Origin: CAWEHT01 sp963808455
Lineage (GTDB): Bacteria > Chloroflexota > Anaerolineae > CG2-30-64-16
Assembly (NCBI GenBank): GCA_963808455.1
Contig: CAWEHT010000216.1
Location: forward strand, 1-58,906
Reading direction: 5' to 3'
Length of the DNA stretch: 58,906 bases
Under the pieces are notes generated by a model that did no database searches, was not told the origin of the DNA, and worked only from the letters and a program-made list of their open reading frames with translations. Of this stretch, positions 1 through 8,440 are shown piece by piece; within the stretch, counting starts at the first letter, position 1; the number at the start of each line of letters is the position of its first letter. The position numbers and the translations under genes are program-made.

Positions 1-179
1 GAAGAGTGGGCAAAGAGCCAGAGCCGCAGTTCTCGCCGGGGACCGCGGGGCATATCTATTAGCAATGTCGAGTTCGCAGGGCTATTATCGTTACCGTATC
101 CCGCTTATGCCGCCCTTGTCGGCAGCGGCAGACCGCAGCGGTTCCTTGAGCCCTTGCGCTGGCTGCCGGGCGGGACGCC

Positions 180-605
180 TTGCTCGCCTGGGGCCAACTC
201 ATCCCTGAGCCCGAACAGGGGACCCGGGCGGTTTGCGGCGCCTGGACCTGGCAAGACGTCCTGGGCCACCTGGCGGATTGGGAGCAGTTCTGCGTGCAGG
301 GCCTGCGCGACATGGCGCAGCGCCGGCGCGGGGGCAGCGATTTTCCGGACGACATCGACGCCTGGAACCTGGAGCATGCGGCGCAGCGGCGCGGCGAACC
401 GCTGGAGAAAACCCGGCGCGACTTCCTCACGGCCCGCCAGGAGCTGCTCGAGTTCCTCAGCGGGTTCACGGATGAGGCGCTGGCCAGCCCCGCGCTGACC
501 GACGTCGAGGACTTCGACCACTATTACTTCTGGTTCAGCACCTGCTTCGGCCACGATTACGAACACCTGGCGGTATTGCAAGAGACGCTGGCCAGCGCGG
601 GCTGA
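180..605 (+). CDS. DinB/ClbS-like four-helix protein, start uncertain
   Basis: A 141-residue protein resembling the DinB/mycothiol-dependent isomerase-like superfamily. What suggests this is the WTWQDVLGHLADWE segment near residue 22, typical of the first helix pair with its conserved His, and a C-terminal GHDYEHL segment that would give a second metal-ligand His. Members bind a metal and often act in thiol-dependent or unknown reactions; no specific activity can be assigned. The start used is TTG at 180; the frame is open back to a stop at 147-149, and CTG at 159 is also possible. The N-terminus looks short for the family, so a start lost to an indel is possible. It is followed closely by a cupin gene on the same strand. 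Confidence 0.55.
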   Translation: MLAWGQLIPEPEQGTRAVCGAWTWQDVLGHLADWEQFCVQGLRDMAQRRRGGSDFPDDIDAWNLEHAAQRRGEPLEKTRRDFLTARQELLEFLSGFTDEALASPALTDVEDFDHYYFWFSTCFGHDYEHLAVLQETLASAG

Positions 606-630
606 GGCGGGCCCGGACGCAGGCATCGAC

Positions 631-1041
631 GTGGCCGGCCCGGCATCGGAAGGCGGGCCAGGGGCCGGGGCGGGGGCCACGGGCAGGGCCATCAACCTGG
701 CGGAAAAGTTTGGCCTGTTCCAGGAGACCTGGCATCCCAAGATCATCGCCGAGCTCAACGGCCAGTACGTCAAGCTCGTCAGGCTGCGTGGGGAATTTGA
801 TTGGCATCACCACGAGGCCGAAGATGAGCTCTTCCTGGTAATCAAGGGGCGCATAGTGGTCAGGTTTCGCGATCACGATGCGGCGGTCGGCGAAGGCGAG
901 CTCATCGTGGTGCCTGCAGGCGTGGAACATCAGCCCGTAGCAGACGAGGAAGCGCTGGTCGTGCTCATCGAGCCGAAATCGACGCTCAACACGGGCAACG
1001 TGCGCAGCGCATTCACCCAGGAGCAGCTCGCCTGGATTTGA
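631..1041 (+). CDS. Small cupin-domain protein
   Basis: A single-domain cupin of up to 136 residues. The fold is indicated by an HHHEAEDELFLVIKG segment (cupin motif 1: clustered His and a Glu as metal ligands) and by GEGELIVVPAGVEHQP (motif 2, with the last metal-binding His). The family binds a divalent metal in a beta-barrel, and this short conserved type is common and uncharacterised. The GTG at 631 is the first available start, but the first 20 residues are Gly/Ala-rich and unlike the family, whose members usually begin close to the INLAEKF segment near residue 21. The real start may therefore lie downstream at a rare codon. It begins 26 bases after the DinB-like gene. Confidence 0.7.
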   Translation: MAGPASEGGPGAGAGATGRAINLAEKFGLFQETWHPKIIAELNGQYVKLVRLRGEFDWHHHEAEDELFLVIKGRIVVRFRDHDAAVGEGELIVVPAGVEHQPVADEEALVVLIEPKSTLNTGNVRSAFTQEQLAWI

Positions 1042-1230
1042 GGTCGGCACGCGGCCAAAGCGAGCATTGACTGTGGCCGCCAAGCGGGGTAAGATAGAGG
1101 TGGCAAAGTAGTTCTATGTGAGCGGTTGCGGGATCTTGTTGATATGCCAACCAGCGTACGGCCAGGTGGGCCGTCGTCAGGCACCGGCGGGCTCACCCGA
1201 CGGGTGAAGGTTGGCTGAGGGGTTAACAAA

Positions 1231-3447
1231 TTGGCAGTAGGTATCGCGCCGTTGTCTGTAGCCAATCGTGGTGCCTCTGTAACCTGGGAAAGCTTGCGCC
1301 AGCAACTTCCCAAGAGTTATACCGGCCAGGAAGTGGAAATCGTGGCGCGCGCCTATGCGCTGGCAGAAAAGGCCCATGGCGGCCAAAAGCGCAAGTCGGG
1401 CGAGCCGTACATCATCCACCCCCTGGCGGTGGCCAGCGTCCTCGCCGAGTTGCGCCTGGACTACCAGGCGGTCGCGGCGGCGTTGCTGCACGACGTAGCG
1501 GAGGACACCGACGTCCATATCCCTGATCTGGCCGAGGAGTTCGGCGCCGAGATCGCCAGCCTGGTCGATGGCGTGACCAAGCTGAAGGCGATCTCGGAGC
1601 TGGCCAACCTGCCCGATAGCCGTGACCCGAAGATCGAGAGCCTGCGCAAGCTCTTCCTGGCCATGTACAGCGACGTGCGCGTGGTGCTCATCAAGCTGGC
1701 CGACCGCCTGCACAACATGCGTACGATGAGCTATATGAGCCCGGAGCAGCAGCGCCGCATCTCGCGCGAGACCCTTGACATCTACGCGCCCCTTGCCAGC
1801 CTCTTGGGCATCGCCCAGATCAAATGGGAGCTGGAGGACCTGTCCTTTCGCTACCTCGAGCCCCAAATCTACGCGGAGATGAAGAAGCATCTCAACCAGC
1901 GCCGCGCCGAGCGCGAGGCCTATCTGGCCAGAATCACCGAGGTGCTGCAGGACGAGCTGGTTCGTCACAATATCCACGGCGAGATCACAGCCCGCCCCAA
2001 GCACATCTACAGCATCTGGCGCAAGATGGAAAAGAAGGGCGTGCCGTTCGACCAGATCTACGACCGGCAGGGGGTGCGCATCATCGTGCCGGAGCTCGCG
2101 GACTGCTACGCCGCGCTGGGTGTGGTGCATACGATGTGGCGGCCCATCCCCGGCGAGTTCGACGATTATGTCGCCAACCCCAAGGAGAACCAGTACCAGT
2201 CTCTCCACACGGCCGTCATCGGCCCCGAGGGCCAGCCGCTGGAGGTACAGATCCGCACGCCCGAGATGCACCGCATCGCCGAAATGGGCGTGGCCGCCCA
2301 CTGGCGCTACAAGACCCAGAGCCGGCACGACGAGGCGTATGAGCGCAAGATCGCCTGGCTGCGCTCGGTGATCGACTGGCAGACGCAGGAGAAGAGCGAC
2401 GGCGGAGAATTCCTGGACACGGTGCGCGAGGACTTGTTCAAAGACCGCGTTTACGTGTTCACGCCGCGCGGGGAGATCATCGACCTGCCGGCCGGCTCGA
2501 CGCCGATAGACTTCGCCTATCGGGTGCACACCGAGATCGGCCACCGCTGCCGCGGCGCCCGCGTCAACAACCGCCTGGTCAATCTCGACTACCAGCTGCA
2601 CCACGGCGACCAGGTCGAGATCATCACGGCAAAGCGCGGTGGCCCCAGCCGTGACTGGCTCAACCCGCACCTGGGCTATCTCAAGACCTCGCGGGCCCGC
2701 ACCAAGATCCGCCAGTGGTTCAGGCAGCAAGATCGGGATGAGAACATCGCCGCCGGCCGAGATATCTTGCAGAGCGAGCTCGAGCGCCTCGGCATGGAGA
2801 CGCTAACTTACGAAGAGGTCGCCCGGTTCTTCGGCCTCGACAAGGTTGACGATCTGCTCGAGAAGATCGGCTGCGGCGACATCAACACGGTGGCGATTGC
2901 AACCAAGGTCCTCGAGATCGGCCGCCCGGAAGAGCCGCCGAAAACGCTGGCCGAAGAGCAGATCGCGACGGTGGAGAAGCCCCAGAAGCCGGCCGTGCCG
3001 CTGGAAGGCATCGCCGTGCAAGGTGTGGGCAACCTGCTCACCACCCTCTCGCGCTGCTGCAATCCCATGCCACCCGATGACATCATCGGCTTTGTCACGC
3101 GCGGGCGCGGCGTCACCGTGCACCGCCGGGACTGCCCGAACTTGCTCGCAACCAAAGATACCGAACGCCTGATCGAAGTGGATTGGGGCGAGGCGGCTCC
3201 GACCGCCTCACGCGTGAAGATCCGGGTCCAGGCTTACGATCGGGCCGGCCTGCTGGCCGACATCACGCAGGTGATCAACGAAGAGAAGATTTATCTGGAG
3301 GACGCTTCAGCGGTCACTGCGCGCCAGGACAACCTGGCGATCATCACGGCCACCCTCGAAGTGCGCAATGCGGAGCAGCTGAGCCGCATCCTCTCACGCA
3401 TCGATCGGCTGCCCAACGTCGTATCGGTGAAACGCCAGAACGGCTAG
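1231..3447 (+). CDS. rel: RelA/SpoT-family (p)ppGpp synthetase/hydrolase
   Basis: A complete long RSH enzyme of 738 residues, the usual length for bifunctional Rel. It makes and degrades the stringent-response alarmone (p)ppGpp in the cytoplasm. Domains in order: HD hydrolase (HDVAEDTD at about 87-94, metal ligands present), synthetase (RIIV at about 275, GEFDDYVANPKENQYQSLHT near 308-327), TGS (VYVFTPRGEIIDLP near 409), a zinc-finger-like RCCNPMP segment near 608, and a C-terminal ACT domain. The hydrolase motif is intact, yet the synthetase motif reads E309-F-D-D as in RelA rather than R-x-K-D as in many bifunctional enzymes. The start is TTG at 1231. A strong hairpin follows the stop. Confidence 0.95.
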   Translation: MAVGIAPLSVANRGASVTWESLRQQLPKSYTGQEVEIVARAYALAEKAHGGQKRKSGEPYIIHPLAVASVLAELRLDYQAVAAALLHDVAEDTDVHIPDLAEEFGAEIASLVDGVTKLKAISELANLPDSRDPKIESLRKLFLAMYSDVRVVLIKLADRLHNMRTMSYMSPEQQRRISRETLDIYAPLASLLGIAQIKWELEDLSFRYLEPQIYAEMKKHLNQRRAEREAYLARITEVLQDELVRHNIHGEITARPKHIYSIWRKMEKKGVPFDQIYDRQGVRIIVPELADCYAALGVVHTMWRPIPGEFDDYVANPKENQYQSLHTAVIGPEGQPLEVQIRTPEMHRIAEMGVAAHWRYKTQSRHDEAYERKIAWLRSVIDWQTQEKSDGGEFLDTVREDLFKDRVYVFTPRGEIIDLPAGSTPIDFAYRVHTEIGHRCRGARVNNRLVNLDYQLHHGDQVEIITAKRGGPSRDWLNPHLGYLKTSRARTKIRQWFRQQDRDENIAAGRDILQSELERLGMETLTYEEVARFFGLDKVDDLLEKIGCGDINTVAIATKVLEIGRPEEPPKTLAEEQIATVEKPQKPAVPLEGIAVQGVGNLLTTLSRCCNPMPPDDIIGFVTRGRGVTVHRRDCPNLLATKDTERLIEVDWGEAAPTASRVKIRVQAYDRAGLLADITQVINEEKIYLEDASAVTARQDNLAIITATLEVRNAEQLSRILSRIDRLPNVVSVKRQNG

Positions 3448-3479
3448 ACCGTTCTGGCGTGGGCCTGCACAACATTTGT

Positions 3480-3516
3480 GGGGCTCTCAGGGCGGCTTCG
3501 CCGCCCTGAGAGCCCC
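3480..3516. terminator. Bidirectional hairpin between convergent genes
   Basis: Perfect 17-bp inverted repeat: left arm 3480-3496, loop TTC, right arm 3500-3516. It lies between the convergent rel and PpiC genes. No long T-run follows, so it could be a weak intrinsic terminator or act by RNA processing on both transcripts. Confidence 0.75.
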
Positions 3517-3634
3517 ACTGGCTGCCAGAGTCAAGGCCCATGGGCCGGCAGCTTGCCCAAGGCTGCTGGGGCCGGCCTGGCGCCTGACCCCAGCGTGGGC
3601 ACGTGCCCCTGCCCGTGGCCGGGCAGGCCCCATG

Positions 3635-4945
3635 CTATTGGGTTGTCGCCGCCTGAGGCGTAGGAGGTATCATGTCCGCCGTCCAGGAGCTGACGATCTT
3701 GGCCGCGCTGCGCTGCTGGCTCAGCCAATCCTGCCAGGCAGTCAACTGGTTTTGTTGCAGCGTGTTGGCGTCGAGAGTGTGCTGCGGGTCTTTCGCGAGC
3801 ACCTGGATGATGTGGTAGCCGTATTGCGTCTTCACCGGCGCGGTGATGGTGCCGACCGTGGCGCTGAAAGCGGCGGTCTCGAACTCGGTCACCATCTCGC
3901 CTCTGGCAAACCAGCCCAGGTCGCCGCCGTTCTGGGCGCTGCCCGTATCATCGGAATACTGCTTGGCCAGCGCTGCGAAGTCGCCACCCACCTTTAGCTT
4001 TTGCTCGACCATCTGCGCCCGAGCCAGGGCCTGGGCATCGTCGCGCGGCGCCTGGGTCGGCACCGGCGTCGGGCCGCCGGGCGTAGGCTGCGGCGTAGGC
4101 GTGTAGGTCGGCTGGCCTGTCGGGGCCGGTGCCTCCGTAGGCGCCGGCGTGATGACGCTGACCAGGATATGCCGGGCGTGCACCTCCTCACCCTTGGTCG
4201 GCACGCTGGCGATAATCTGGTCGTACAGCTTCTGCTGGTACAGGTCGGTCTCCACCATCTTGCGGAAGTCGGCCTCTGTCATGCCCGTTTGCTGCTGCAG
4301 TGTGGTCAGGTACTGCTTATACATGCTCTGATAGGACTGCAGGCTTACCGGTGTCGCGGTCGGTGCCGGCGTCGCCGCGGGTGCCACAGTCGGGCTCGGC
4401 GTCCCCGGGCCGCCCGTCGGCATGGGGGTGTCTGTGGGCGTCGGCGTCGGCGACTCGGATGGCGTGGGAGTGGGCGTCGGCGGAGTGCTGTAGTAGCCGA
4501 AGTTGTGCTGGATGGCCTGGTCAACGTCGCTCTGCGACACCGTGATGGCGCGCTGATGAGCCTGGGCGAGGATCAACTGTTGGTCCTCCATCTGGCTCAG
4601 CACCTGTTGCCCATCCTGCAGCGGGTTCTGCCCGGCCTGGCCTCCCTGCTGCATTTCCTGCATCCAGTAGAGCTTCACCGCCTTGGCGTAGTCCTGGACT
4701 GTGATGTCCGAGCCGTTGACCGACGCCACCGGCGCACCGGATTTGGTCCAGACATGGAGACCGTTGGCAGTGGAAACGGTCAGGACGGTCGAAAGCACGG
4801 CCAGGATCAGCAAGACGAGCACCAGGCCCGCGGCCGCGCCCAGACCGATCAGGAGCCTTCGGGTTCGCTCGGCGTCGCGGCGCCGCCGCGCGTGCTCCTT
4901 GCGGGTGACTCCCTGTTCTTCCTTCTTTTGCTTTTGCTTCGCCAT
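3635..4945 (-). CDS. Membrane-anchored PpiC-type peptidyl-prolyl isomerase
   Basis: A 436-residue protein of the SurA/PrsA/PpiC type, expected to help fold exported proteins at the outer face of the membrane. It has a charged N-terminus, one membrane segment at about residues 30-55, a SurA-like N-terminal helical part, and a parvulin domain that starts at about 265 (HARHILV) and continues at about 350-405 (AKQYSDD, NGGDLGWF, GYHIIQV). Two Thr/Pro-rich inserts interrupt it: one at about 150-195, and one inside the parvulin domain just after its first strand at about 275-310. AAGGA precedes the ATG at 4945 by six bases. It follows rpsR by 27 bases and probably shares its transcript. Confidence 0.88.
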   Translation of the reverse strand: MAKQKQKKEEQGVTRKEHARRRRDAERTRRLLIGLGAAAGLVLVLLILAVLSTVLTVSTANGLHVWTKSGAPVASVNGSDITVQDYAKAVKLYWMQEMQQGGQAGQNPLQDGQQVLSQMEDQQLILAQAHQRAITVSQSDVDQAIQHNFGYYSTPPTPTPTPSESPTPTPTDTPMPTGGPGTPSPTVAPAATPAPTATPVSLQSYQSMYKQYLTTLQQQTGMTEADFRKMVETDLYQQKLYDQIIASVPTKGEEVHARHILVSVITPAPTEAPAPTGQPTYTPTPQPTPGGPTPVPTQAPRDDAQALARAQMVEQKLKVGGDFAALAKQYSDDTGSAQNGGDLGWFARGEMVTEFETAAFSATVGTITAPVKTQYGYHIIQVLAKDPQHTLDANTLQQNQLTAWQDWLSQQRSAAKIVSSWTADMIPPTPQAATTQ

Positions 4946-4972
4946 CGAGATTCCTTATCGGCTGCTGGCTCG

Positions 4973-5318
4973 CTACAGATTCGCTCTGCGGATGTGTTCC
5001 GCCGTGTATGGCAGCAGGGCCAGGTGCCGGGCGCGCTTGATTGCGGTGGTCAGGCGCCGTTGATGGCGCGTGGCAGGTGCCCGTGCGCCGCCTCGACTCG
5101 ATTTGCGCCTGGTCGGACAGAAACCGGCGCAGCAAGCCCACGTCTTTGTAGTCGATCCTCTCGATCTTATCGGCGCAGAATGCGCAGATCCGGCGCCGCT
5201 GGAATCTTCCACCGCGACCGCCGGGGCCACGTTCGGGCCGGTCTGGCCGTTCCGGGCGTTCGGGCCGGTCGCTACGCTCTGGGCCCCGCGGGGCGCCGTT
5301 GGTGGGTTCATCTACCAT
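4973..5318 (-). CDS. rpsR: 30S ribosomal protein S18, with a one-base frameshift
   Basis: Ribosomal protein S18, which binds S6 in the platform of the small subunit. The first frame from ATG 5318 gives an Arg/Pro-rich N-terminal tail, RRRICAFC, then KDVGLLRRFLSDQ and RRRTGTC. The rest of S18 (HQRRLTTAIKRARHLALLPY) lies in another frame. Removing one base from the GG/CC pair near 5072-5073 joins the two halves and gives TGTC-T-RHQRRL, almost the family consensus. Because S18 is essential and no other copy is seen here, a sequence error is more likely than a real mutation. Gene order rpsF-ssb-rpsR supports the call. Confidence 0.9.
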
Positions 5319-5336
5319 GTTGCATTGCTCCCGTTC

Positions 5337-5720
5337 TCAGAACTGCATCTCCTCGTCGAAGTCCATCTCTTCGGGCTCGGCGCCAGGCCGGCCATCGAGG
5401 AATACCATCTCGTTTGCCACCACCTCGGTGCGAGAGTGGCGTTGGCCATCCGTGTCGTCCCAACTCCGGGTCTGCAGCCGGCCTTCGATATACACGCGTG
5501 AGTTCTTACGCAAGTACTGGTTGCAGACCTCGGCCAGGTTGCCCCACGCAACCACGTTGAACCATTCCGTGGCATCTCGTCGCTCGCCGCTGCTGGTGGT
5601 CCAGCCCCGGCTGACCTGCACACTGAAGGAAGTCACGGGCTTGCCGCTTGGTGTGTAGCGCATTTCCGGGTCACGCCCCAGATTGCCGATGATCAAGACC
5701 TTGTTCAAGCCCCTCGCCAT
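5337..5720 (-). CDS. ssb: Single-stranded DNA-binding protein
   Basis: SSB protects single-stranded DNA during replication and repair. The 127-residue product starts MARGLNKVLIIGNLGRDPE and continues through a standard OB fold (TEWFNVVAWGNLAE, YIEGRLQTRSW) to an acidic C-terminal tip ending DFDEEMQF, the partner-binding tail. ATG 5720 is preferred over an upstream in-frame ATG at 5753 because AGGAGG lies just before it and family members start MARxLN. It is short for SSB because the linker between OB fold and acidic tip is nearly absent. It sits 91 bases after rpsF and 18 bases before rpsR. Confidence 0.95.
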   Translation of the reverse strand: MARGLNKVLIIGNLGRDPEMRYTPSGKPVTSFSVQVSRGWTTSSGERRDATEWFNVVAWGNLAEVCNQYLRKNSRVYIEGRLQTRSWDDTDGQRHSRTEVVANEMVFLDGRPGAEPEEMDFDEEMQF

Positions 5721-5811
5721 GGCCCGTTCCTCCTCACATCGAGCCCACCGCAACCCTGCAGATCACAAGATCGCTGCAGGGAATCCGTCTAGCTCGCCTG
5801 CCGAGGCATCA

Positions 5812-6111
5812 TCATTCGTCTGGGCGCACGACCAAATGGCGGAGGATGTTCTCCTCGAGGCGCAGGCTGCGCTCCAGCTCCCGGCTGGCGCTCGGGACGA
5901 GCTGAAAGTCGAATTGCACGTAGATGCCGGCAGTGTGCTTGCCGATGGCATACGCCAGCTGGCGGCGCCCCCAGACGTTCGTGTTGGACACCGTGCCGCC
6001 ACCTGCGCCGATCCATCCGGCGATGCGTTGGTTGAGGGCCGTCAATGCCTCGTCGTCCAAGGTCGCGTTGGCCACGACAACCAGTTCGTAATTGCGCGTT
6101 GGTTGAGTCAT
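5812..6111 (-). CDS. rpsF: 30S ribosomal protein S6
   Basis: Ribosomal protein S6, partner of S18 on the small subunit. The 99-residue sequence begins MTQPTRNYELVVVAN and has the conserved WGRRQLAYAIGKHTAGIYV core and the helix ending LRLEENILRHLVV. Length and all core elements match the family. GGAGG lies a few bases before the ATG. It is first in the rpsF-ssb-rpsR-isomerase operon, whose promoter should lie between 6112 and the tRNA. Confidence 0.95.
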   Translation of the reverse strand: MTQPTRNYELVVVANATLDDEALTALNQRIAGWIGAGGGTVSNTNVWGRRQLAYAIGKHTAGIYVQFDFQLVPSASRELERSLRLEENILRHLVVRPDE

Positions 6112-6323
6112 ACCGCGCTACTACCTCCTTTCCACGGAAATTGCCCGCCTAGCGGGATTGCCGCCGATCTGCAGGACTGGCATCCTGAGTCGGGGGCAGA
6201 AAGAGCGAGGGGGCATGCCCCCTCGCGCGGCAAATCCAATATAGCACAGCTTTGGCCCCATGGCAATCCGCGCCATCCGTTTTTTGCAATGTGCCGGGAG
6301 TTGGGCTATACTGGGCTGGAGTT

Positions 6324-6399
<76 letters not shown>

Positions 6400-6406
6400 T
6401 TTTGCC

Positions 6407-6457
6407 AACCGGAGCCCCATACGGCCGCCGAAATATCGGCCGTATGGGGCCCCGGTT
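6407..6457 (+). terminator. Long hairpin after tRNA-Pro
   Basis: Inverted repeat with arms 6407-6427 and 6437-6457 (20 of 21 bp pair, one A-C mismatch) around a 9-nt loop. It begins nine bases after the tRNA. There is no T-run, so it may be a processing or termination signal for the tRNA transcript. Confidence 0.65.
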
Positions 6458-6535
6458 GCTTAAACCGACCTACTCGAGATGAACCGCCCACCTCATGGCT
6501 CGTTCTCCTGTCTCCAGCCAGCGACGGCCCTTTTT

Positions 6536-6571
6536 CGTTACCGGAACTGATTTGGTCGTTACCGGAACTGA
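6536..6571 (+). repeat. Two direct copies of CGTTACCGGAACTGA
   Basis: The 15-mer occurs at 6536-6550 and 6557-6571, six bases apart, just left of the IS4-like element. The meaning is unknown: it could be a remnant of an earlier insertion end or a transposase-binding iteron. Confidence 0.6.
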
Positions 6572-6581
6572 ATCTTCTGAA

Positions 6582-7830
6582 CTCACTACCGTACAGAACA
6601 TGGGTTCGATAATAGGTGACATCAACTTTGGCCTCACAGGGGCCGCTGGTACAGTCGGAAGTCAACGGGCACCGGCATGCCCTCGTTGAGGCAGTATTCC
6701 AAGAAGGCCAGGCCCAGTTGAAACAGGCTCAAATCGCAGCGATCCGTCCGATGGATGACCTTCTGCCAACCCTCAAGCTGGCACAGGGTGCCCAGGTAGA
6801 CCATCCAGATGTAGGCCAAGCAGGCCGCGATCAACAACCGCGCCAGCCGTTGCGGGTCGCTGATATGGCTCTGGTGCACATGAAAGCCGCGACTTTTCTG
6901 GTCCGAGAAGAAAGTTTCGATACGCATGCGCCGCCGATACCAGCGGCAAGCTTCGGCGGCCAACTCCAGGTTCGTCACCAGATAGATGGGTTCGGCGCAG
7001 CGCCGGTCCCACCAGAGAATGACCAGCACCGGGCCGTAGCCGCGCTGCGTGAACAGCACCTCCTCGAGCGGCAGGCAACTGCCTGGCCAGACGTCGATCT
7101 CAGCCAGGGCTTGCCACGTACCCTCGAGATAGACCTGGGTGCTCTTGGCCGTGCGGCAGACGTAGTCCCAACCGGCCTGTGTCACAAAGGTCTGCAAGGC
7201 GACACCATCGAACTCGCCATCGCCCAACACGACCACCAAGGCGTCTGCCGGCAGCAGCTCCTGGAGTTGGCCCAACAGATCCACATGCGTCTGGGACGGA
7301 AATTGGCCCTTACAGCCCTCGATCACCACCCAGAGCAAGGGAATCGCCCGGTGCTGGTAAATCAGGCTCACCATCAGCGCCAGGCAGTGGCGGCCGGCTT
7401 CGCTGCCGTCAATGGCAATGGCCAGGGTGCGGTCCGCCAAGCCGGCCAGCAACGTCTCGACGAACGGCAGCATGTGCCGGGTATAAGTAACCTGCTCATT
7501 CTCGTACCAGCGGGTCAGCTGCTTTTCGCGGCTGGTGACTTTGGCGCCCGTGGGCGTCTTCTCGGCGACCGAGCGGGCGTGGGTGCTCTTACTGGCGACG
7601 ATGCCGTTGATGAACATGGCCAAGACCTGCAGTGATTGCAGCGCATGCCCGGTAGGGGCGTGCGGGTACAGTTGTAGTAGCGCCTGCTTGATGGCATGAT
7701 AGCGCTTGAGGTTGTCGCCCACGGTAGGCTCCTGGATCTTTTATCACAGACCCAAGATTACCAGTGCGACGACCTCTTGACTATGACGAATTCAATCTTG
7801 ACGCGAACATACTTTCTGTACGGTAGTGAG
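6582..7830 (-). mobile_element. IS4-like insertion sequence, apparently complete
   Basis: A 1249-bp element bounded by perfect 17-bp terminal inverted repeats, CTCACTACCGTACAGAA at 6582-6598 and its complement at 7814-7830. It encodes one DDE transposase. No target duplication is visible in the flanking bases. On its right it abuts the 5' part of an IS110 transposase gene, but the other half of that gene is not on its left, so a deletion or rearrangement followed insertion. Confidence 0.85.
6634..7722 (-). CDS. IS4-family-like DDE transposase
   Basis: A 362-residue transposase that cuts and joins the ends of its element. The DDE triad is visible: Asp in AIAIDGSEAG (about residue 104), Asp in VVVLGDGEFDG (about 168), and Glu in RIETFFSDQKSRGF (about 268), a Y/R-x-x-E type signature expected of IS4-like enzymes. 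The frame is complete from ATG to stop and sits between matching terminal repeats, so the enzyme could be active. Its stop lies 35 bases inside the left terminal repeat. Confidence 0.85.
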   Translation of the reverse strand: MGDNLKRYHAIKQALLQLYPHAPTGHALQSLQVLAMFINGIVASKSTHARSVAEKTPTGAKVTSREKQLTRWYENEQVTYTRHMLPFVETLLAGLADRTLAIAIDGSEAGRHCLALMVSLIYQHRAIPLLWVVIEGCKGQFPSQTHVDLLGQLQELLPADALVVVLGDGEFDGVALQTFVTQAGWDYVCRTAKSTQVYLEGTWQALAEIDVWPGSCLPLEEVLFTQRGYGPVLVILWWDRRCAEPIYLVTNLELAAEACRWYRRRMRIETFFSDQKSRGFHVHQSHISDPQRLARLLIAACLAYIWMVYLGTLCQLEGWQKVIHRTDRCDLSLFQLGLAFLEYCLNEGMPVPVDFRLYQRPL

Positions 7831-8081
7831 ACCAGGATCTGAAACCGCCCATCCAGCAAGTTGAAGACGGGCCTCCAATACACGCCCGTGCTCTCGAAGG
7901 CGACCTGTGTAACGCCCAGCTCGCCCAACCACCTGGCCAACGCTTCCAAATCGTCGCTCATTGTAGAAAATGTGCGTGTGTCCTTGACCGGTTGACCATC
8001 GGGTCCGGGTACGATGGCGCAGGCCACCACGGTCTGCTTATGCACATCGATACCACAACATCGCTCATACACCACCTGCAT
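7831..8081 (-). pseudogene. IS110-family transposase, 5' fragment
   Basis: The first 80 or so codons of an IS110-type (RuvC-like DEDD) transposase: YERCCGIDVHKQTVVAC with the first catalytic Asp, then FESTGVYWRPVFNLLDGRFQI. The match stops exactly where the IS4-like terminal repeat begins at 7830; the next residues of the open frame come from that element. The serine transposase C-terminal half is absent. The gene is therefore truncated and inactive. In IS110 elements a structured bridge RNA is encoded in a non-coding end, which here would lie upstream of 8081 if still present. Confidence 0.85.
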
Positions 8082-8440
8082 GGCTCACCTCACCGGCTGT
8101 GGAATCGCCCCGGCCGAGCGCCCGATGTCAAAGATTCTCTGCTTCGTGCTCCCCTGGACGTGGGCAACAGTCAACGGCGCCTGCGGGCACCTGAGCCAAA
8201 CTACTGAACGGATTCACGACGCCAGAGCCAATCCGACCTTGTGCCGGAGCGTTCTTCTGATTGTACACGCCCCATTTTCATCTCTCAACGGTGAGCCGTG
8301 GCTCATGAACAACAACTACTACTGAGATGAGATTTGTAACAACACATCGAAGAGCCGACCATGAGTGAGCGACATGGCCTCATCCCTACCGACGCGGGTC
8401 TCGCTCAAGCCTGAACCTGGGCGAGACCCGGGAGCCACGG
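8082..8440. other. Non-coding stretch beside the IS110 fragment
   Basis: About 360 bases without a convincing gene. Its right edge meets the end of the pRiA4b-type gene. The part next to the IS110 fragment could hold the old non-coding left end of that element. No terminal repeats or clear hairpin were found by eye. Confidence 0.4.

Noticed and set aside
105..773. Long minus-strand frame over the DinB-like and cupin genes
   Set aside because: It lies antisense to two recognisable genes and its translation is low-complexity Ala/Pro/Arg sequence typical of GC-rich shadows.
1177..2730. 517-codon minus-strand frame inside rel
   Set aside because: Antisense shadow of a strongly conserved gene; no domain is visible in its translation.
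4001..5560. 519-codon plus-strand frame over the PpiC, rpsR and ssb genes
   Set aside because: Arg-rich shadow sequence running across three conserved genes on the other strand.
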